The notes below the pieces were generated by a model. It saw only the letters and a list, made by a program, of their open reading frames with translations. It was not told where the DNA came from and made no database searches. The translations under genes and the position numbers were made by a program. Source: Akkermansiaceae bacterium UBA1506 (GTDB lineage: Bacteria; Verrucomicrobiota; Verrucomicrobiia; Verrucomicrobiales; DEV007). Taken from it: DNA of 8,261 nt. Shown piece by piece: positions 6,254 to 8,261 of this stretch. Where the stretch lies: contig DCQY01000059.1 in the NCBI GenBank assembly GCA_002323995.1, positions 1 to 8,261 of the forward strand. The letters are read 5' to 3'. Within the stretch, counting starts at the first letter, position 1. Each line of letters begins with the position of its first letter.

Positions 6254-6985
6254 ATGATACCTCGTCTTCTTCCTCTCGCACTTTCCTTTATCGCCTCAGC
6301 ACTAACGACCTCACCAGTGTCGAGCCGGGCTGAGGATCCCCGCGAATTCATCGAGCTTGGCAAAGGGGTCGAACATGCCAAGGAAGGTAAACGCCTAGTT
6401 TTGTTTCTTCTTGTCCAAACTTTCGCGGATGAAACCGATGCGATCCTCAAAGCAATTAACGAAGAACTGGCCGGCAAAGGACACGAATTTGTAATTGTCC
6501 GCTGCCAAAACGAAAGCGCTGAACACCGCAAGCTTTTTAAGGAACGCTTCAAGCAGGATCCCGACAAGATGCCTCTCGGCGTGGTGACTAAGTCGAGTGG
6601 AGAGATCGTTACGGGGACCAATGGTAAATCTCCAGAAGCCTACCGCATTATGATTCTTGCGAGCCGAATCCAAGCGGGCTACGAGACTGATCCGAGTAAG
6701 ATCGCCGCACTCAACGATGCGATCATGACCGACGAAGAGGCTGCCAGTACGGTGTTCGGAATAAAACGCAGCGACATTGAAGTCACCAAGCAACTCATCA
6801 CGAAGTATCGCGACTGGAGGTTTAAAGATGGCCGTATCTTGAAAGCAGCACTTCTCGAAGCAAATGGCCCCAAAGGGACATTCATTATGGTGGACGGCAA
6901 AGAGGTTGAAGTCGACTTCAACAGCCTTTCTGATGCGGATAAGGGATATCTTACCATTATCCTCGGCGGCAACGAAGCTCCCTAA
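6254..6985 (+). CDS. Secreted protein with thioredoxin-like N-terminal region and SHD1 C-terminal domain
   Basis: The frame is open from an ATG at 6170, but the ATG at 6254 directly begins a signal peptide (MIPRLLPLALSFIASALTTS, likely cut after SSRA at residue 26), so the shorter 243-residue product is preferred. Residues about 30-138 look thioredoxin-like: a strand KRLVLFLLVQ, a helix, a second strand HEFVIVRCQN, then MPLGVVTKSSGEIV, which resembles the cis-proline strand pair of thioredoxins (P107). The CxxC active site is missing; the first strand is followed by TFADET, and C84 is the only cysteine. The function would therefore be structural or binding rather than redox. Residues about 183-235 match the SHD1 (SLA1 homology 1) pattern common in secreted planctomycete and verrucomicrobial proteins: YRDWRFKDGR, then VDGKEVEVDFNSLSDADKGYL. 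The role is unknown, probably periplasmic. It converges on the oxidoreductase gene with a 50-base gap. A GATAAT at 6166-6171 is a weak -10 candidate. Confidence 0.8.
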   Translation: MIPRLLPLALSFIASALTTSPVSSRAEDPREFIELGKGVEHAKEGKRLVLFLLVQTFADETDAILKAINEELAGKGHEFVIVRCQNESAEHRKLFKERFKQDPDKMPLGVVTKSSGEIVTGTNGKSPEAYRIMILASRIQAGYETDPSKIAALNDAIMTDEEAASTVFGIKRSDIEVTKQLITKYRDWRFKDGRILKAALLEANGPKGTFIMVDGKEVEVDFNSLSDADKGYLTIILGGNEAP

Positions 6986-7035
6986 TTTCAATCAGCACAC
7001 CATAGGAGACTTCGAAAATCAGCTTAAAGCTCTAA

Positions 7036-8112
7036 CTAAAACCCTCTCATGTTACTTGCTTCGAGCAACGCTTCCTGCACGGCAAGGTCATGGGAGCTTG
7101 GGTAAGGATTATTAATCTCTCCCCGAACAATGGCAGCTAACTGCGCCGCATCCCCGACATATCTCCGATAGGGAGGCTCGAAAGGAATTTCGGTGGTGCC
7201 TTTTCGAAATACTTCGCCGCCGTCACTAAACTGACGATCACGGGAAAGGCTTAACTTCATCTTAGGCCGATCGAGAGGTTGAATATGACACGTTCCCTCA
7301 GTCCCACAAACCGTGAAATGACGACGACCAAAGCCCTCCACTTCCAAACCGGTAGAACGCACCGTTGCAGTTGCCTTGGGGTATTCTAATACAGCCAGCA
7401 TGTTATCGATAAGTGTGTCCTCCTCCCTCTCGACTGTCCGCCTTGGGAAAGCACGCACACTGTTTGGCGCCCCTAACACATCGATGGTCAGATCGATGAG
7501 GTGACCTCCCAACTCGAACATGGTTCCTCCCGAAAATTCGTCGAGAACTTGGCGGGAGGTATCCGAAATTACTTTGGACATGACGGCATGAGTCTCGAAG
7601 ACTTCACCCAACCACCCGGCATCAAGTATCCGATGAAGCAGCAGTATTGCTGGGTTGTGCCGATACATGTAACCCATCTGAACCACAAGCCCACTGGCAT
7701 CGGCTTTTTTCATGAGCTTCTCGTAGGGCTCTAACTGGCTTCCCGCTGGCTTATCGAGGTGCACATGTTTACCTGCCGAAATGGCAACGGATGCATATTT
7801 CAATAATTTGCTAATTTCGGTTTCTATTCCCACAACAGACAAACCGGGTGTGTTCAAGCCTTCTTCTAGCGTCAAGAAAGGGAACTGCTTGTAGGTATCA
7901 TTCTTCTTTGCCTTCGCCAAAAGTTTTGGGTTCTCTTCCACGATCCCGATCACATCCCAGTCTGGACTCTCTTGGTAAACTTGAATTTTGTTGGCATGAG
8001 CATGCCCACTTCCAATCTGCAGATACTTCAGGGGTGCTTTTCCAGCCTGAGCCCGCAAGGCCACCATTGGACTAATAATAGCAGTTCCCATAAGATTTCG
8101 TCTTGTGAACAT
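7036..8112 (-). CDS. Tat-exported Gfo/Idh/MocA family NAD(P)-dependent oxidoreductase
   Basis: This 358-residue protein opens with a twin-arginine signal, MFTRRNLMGTAIIS..., likely cut after RAQA (residue 23). It would thus be folded with its cofactor before export. The Rossmann domain (about 28-145) has the nucleotide-binding turn LQIGSGHAHA (residues 31-40), a shifted glycine pattern. The family's EKP motif appears as LDKPAG, with K121. QMGYMYRHNP (145-154) and ELGGHLID (200-207), with the catalytic-type H204 and D207, mark the start of the second domain, whose beta-sheet region runs to about 320. Family members oxidise or reduce sugars, inositols and related polyols using NAD(P). The Tat-exported branch is abundant in Planctomycetes and Verrucomicrobia, and some members act as glycoside-related redox enzymes. 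The substrate cannot be read here. No sugar-degradation neighbours are visible apart from the distant hydrolase fusion. It is convergent with the SHD1 gene and divergent from the partial gene at 8163. No Shine-Dalgarno sequence is seen. Confidence 0.93.
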   Translation of the reverse strand: MFTRRNLMGTAIISPMVALRAQAGKAPLKYLQIGSGHAHANKIQVYQESPDWDVIGIVEENPKLLAKAKKNDTYKQFPFLTLEEGLNTPGLSVVGIETEISKLLKYASVAISAGKHVHLDKPAGSQLEPYEKLMKKADASGLVVQMGYMYRHNPAILLLHRILDAGWLGEVFETHAVMSKVISDTSRQVLDEFSGGTMFELGGHLIDLTIDVLGAPNSVRAFPRRTVEREEDTLIDNMLAVLEYPKATATVRSTGLEVEGFGRRHFTVCGTEGTCHIQPLDRPKMKLSLSRDRQFSDGGEVFRKGTTEIPFEPPYRRYVGDAAQLAAIVRGEINNPYPSSHDLAVQEALLEASNMRGF

Positions 8113-8162
8113 GCCAAAAGTCTATCAGACGAATTTTATTCTTACGATCTCACAATCACGTA

Positions 8163-8261
8163 ATGGATTCTCGCCCACTCCCCAAGAAAAATCTCCACAA
8201 CGATATCACGGAAAAAGCAGTTTTGAGAATCAGGCCGCCATCACACCCCGGCTACCTCCGC
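8163..8261 (+). CDS. Start of a divergent gene of unknown product, cut by the window edge
   Basis: An ATG at 8163 opens 33 codons that stay open to the last base. The peptide begins MDSRPLPKKNLHNDITEKAV and ends VLRIRPPSHPGYLR. The strand-like VLRIRP followed by SHPGYLR resembles the beginning of anti-sigma-factor/HATPase proteins (RsbW-like), where a beta strand leads into 'S-x-P-x-Y-L-x-x-[VL]-R'. That reading rests on few residues and is tentative. The first residues are basic and polar with no signal peptide, so the product should be cytoplasmic. It diverges from the oxidoreductase gene with 50 bases between the two ATGs, in which I see no convincing promoter for either gene. Confidence 0.55.
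   Translation, partial: MDSRPLPKKNLHNDITEKAVLRIRPPSHPGYLR

Noticed and set aside
6154..6991. Long reverse-strand open frames opposite the SHD1 gene
   Set aside because: Their translations are low-information mirrors of a well-supported gene that has a signal peptide and a domain match.
7021..7031. AGCTTAAAGCT palindrome between the convergent SHD1 and oxidoreductase genes as a terminator
   Set aside because: It has a one-base centre and is AT-rich, so it cannot form a stable hairpin, and no T-run follows.
7517..7527. GAACATGGTTC as a second LexA box
   Set aside because: The half-site order and three-base spacing differ from TGTTC-N4-GAACA, and it lies within the oxidoreductase coding region.

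Overview
The window most likely comes from a member of the Verrucomicrobiota with moderate GC. The best evidence is a lexA gene preceded by a perfect TGTTC-N4-GAACA box, which I recall as the published LexA motif of that phylum. Supporting evidence is an SHD1-domain secreted protein, an LRR tail of the kind attached to planctomycete/verrucomicrobial cytochrome-like proteins, an NHL-propeller/hydrolase fusion, a Tat-exported Gfo/Idh/MocA oxidoreductase, and start codons without Shine-Dalgarno sequences. I see no rRNA, tRNA, CRISPR array, insertion sequence or phage gene.

Layout. (1) Bases 1-1444, + strand: the C-terminal part of a leucine-rich-repeat protein whose reading frame is open to the left window edge, overlapped by 23 bases by a secreted trypsin-like serine protease. 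(2) Bases 1441-3981, - strand: lexA, then 87 bases downstream a secreted protein made of a six-bladed NHL propeller joined to an alpha/beta hydrolase. Its stop codon and that of the protease share one palindromic CTAG. (3) Bases 3982-4076: the divergent intergenic region carrying the LexA operator. (4) Bases 4077-6017, + strand: a membrane-anchored TPR protein followed by a lipoprotein D-alanyl-D-alanine carboxypeptidase (penicillin-binding protein), probably co-transcribed. (5) Bases 6018-6253: a gap with a perfect 7-bp hairpin and a short reverse-strand stretch that may be the eroded end of a lost gene. (6) Bases 6254-6985, + strand: a secreted thioredoxin-like + SHD1 protein. (7) Bases 7036-8112, - strand: the Tat-exported oxidoreductase, convergent with the previous gene. 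(8) Bases 8163-8261, + strand: the first 33 codons of a divergent gene that runs off the window.

Apart from lexA and the unknown partial gene at the right end, every gene encodes a protein with an export signal, a lipobox or a membrane anchor, or (the left partial gene) belongs to a family usually exported. The window is therefore mostly cell-envelope biology around a SOS regulator. The single LexA operator lies between lexA and the TPR/carboxypeptidase pair, so it could link DNA damage to a cell-wall enzyme; that link is inference. I found no clearly new multi-gene system. The best leads are the LexA operator with its extra half-site, the NHL-hydrolase fusion, the lipid-anchored carboxypeptidase next to a TPR partner, and the possible gene relic.
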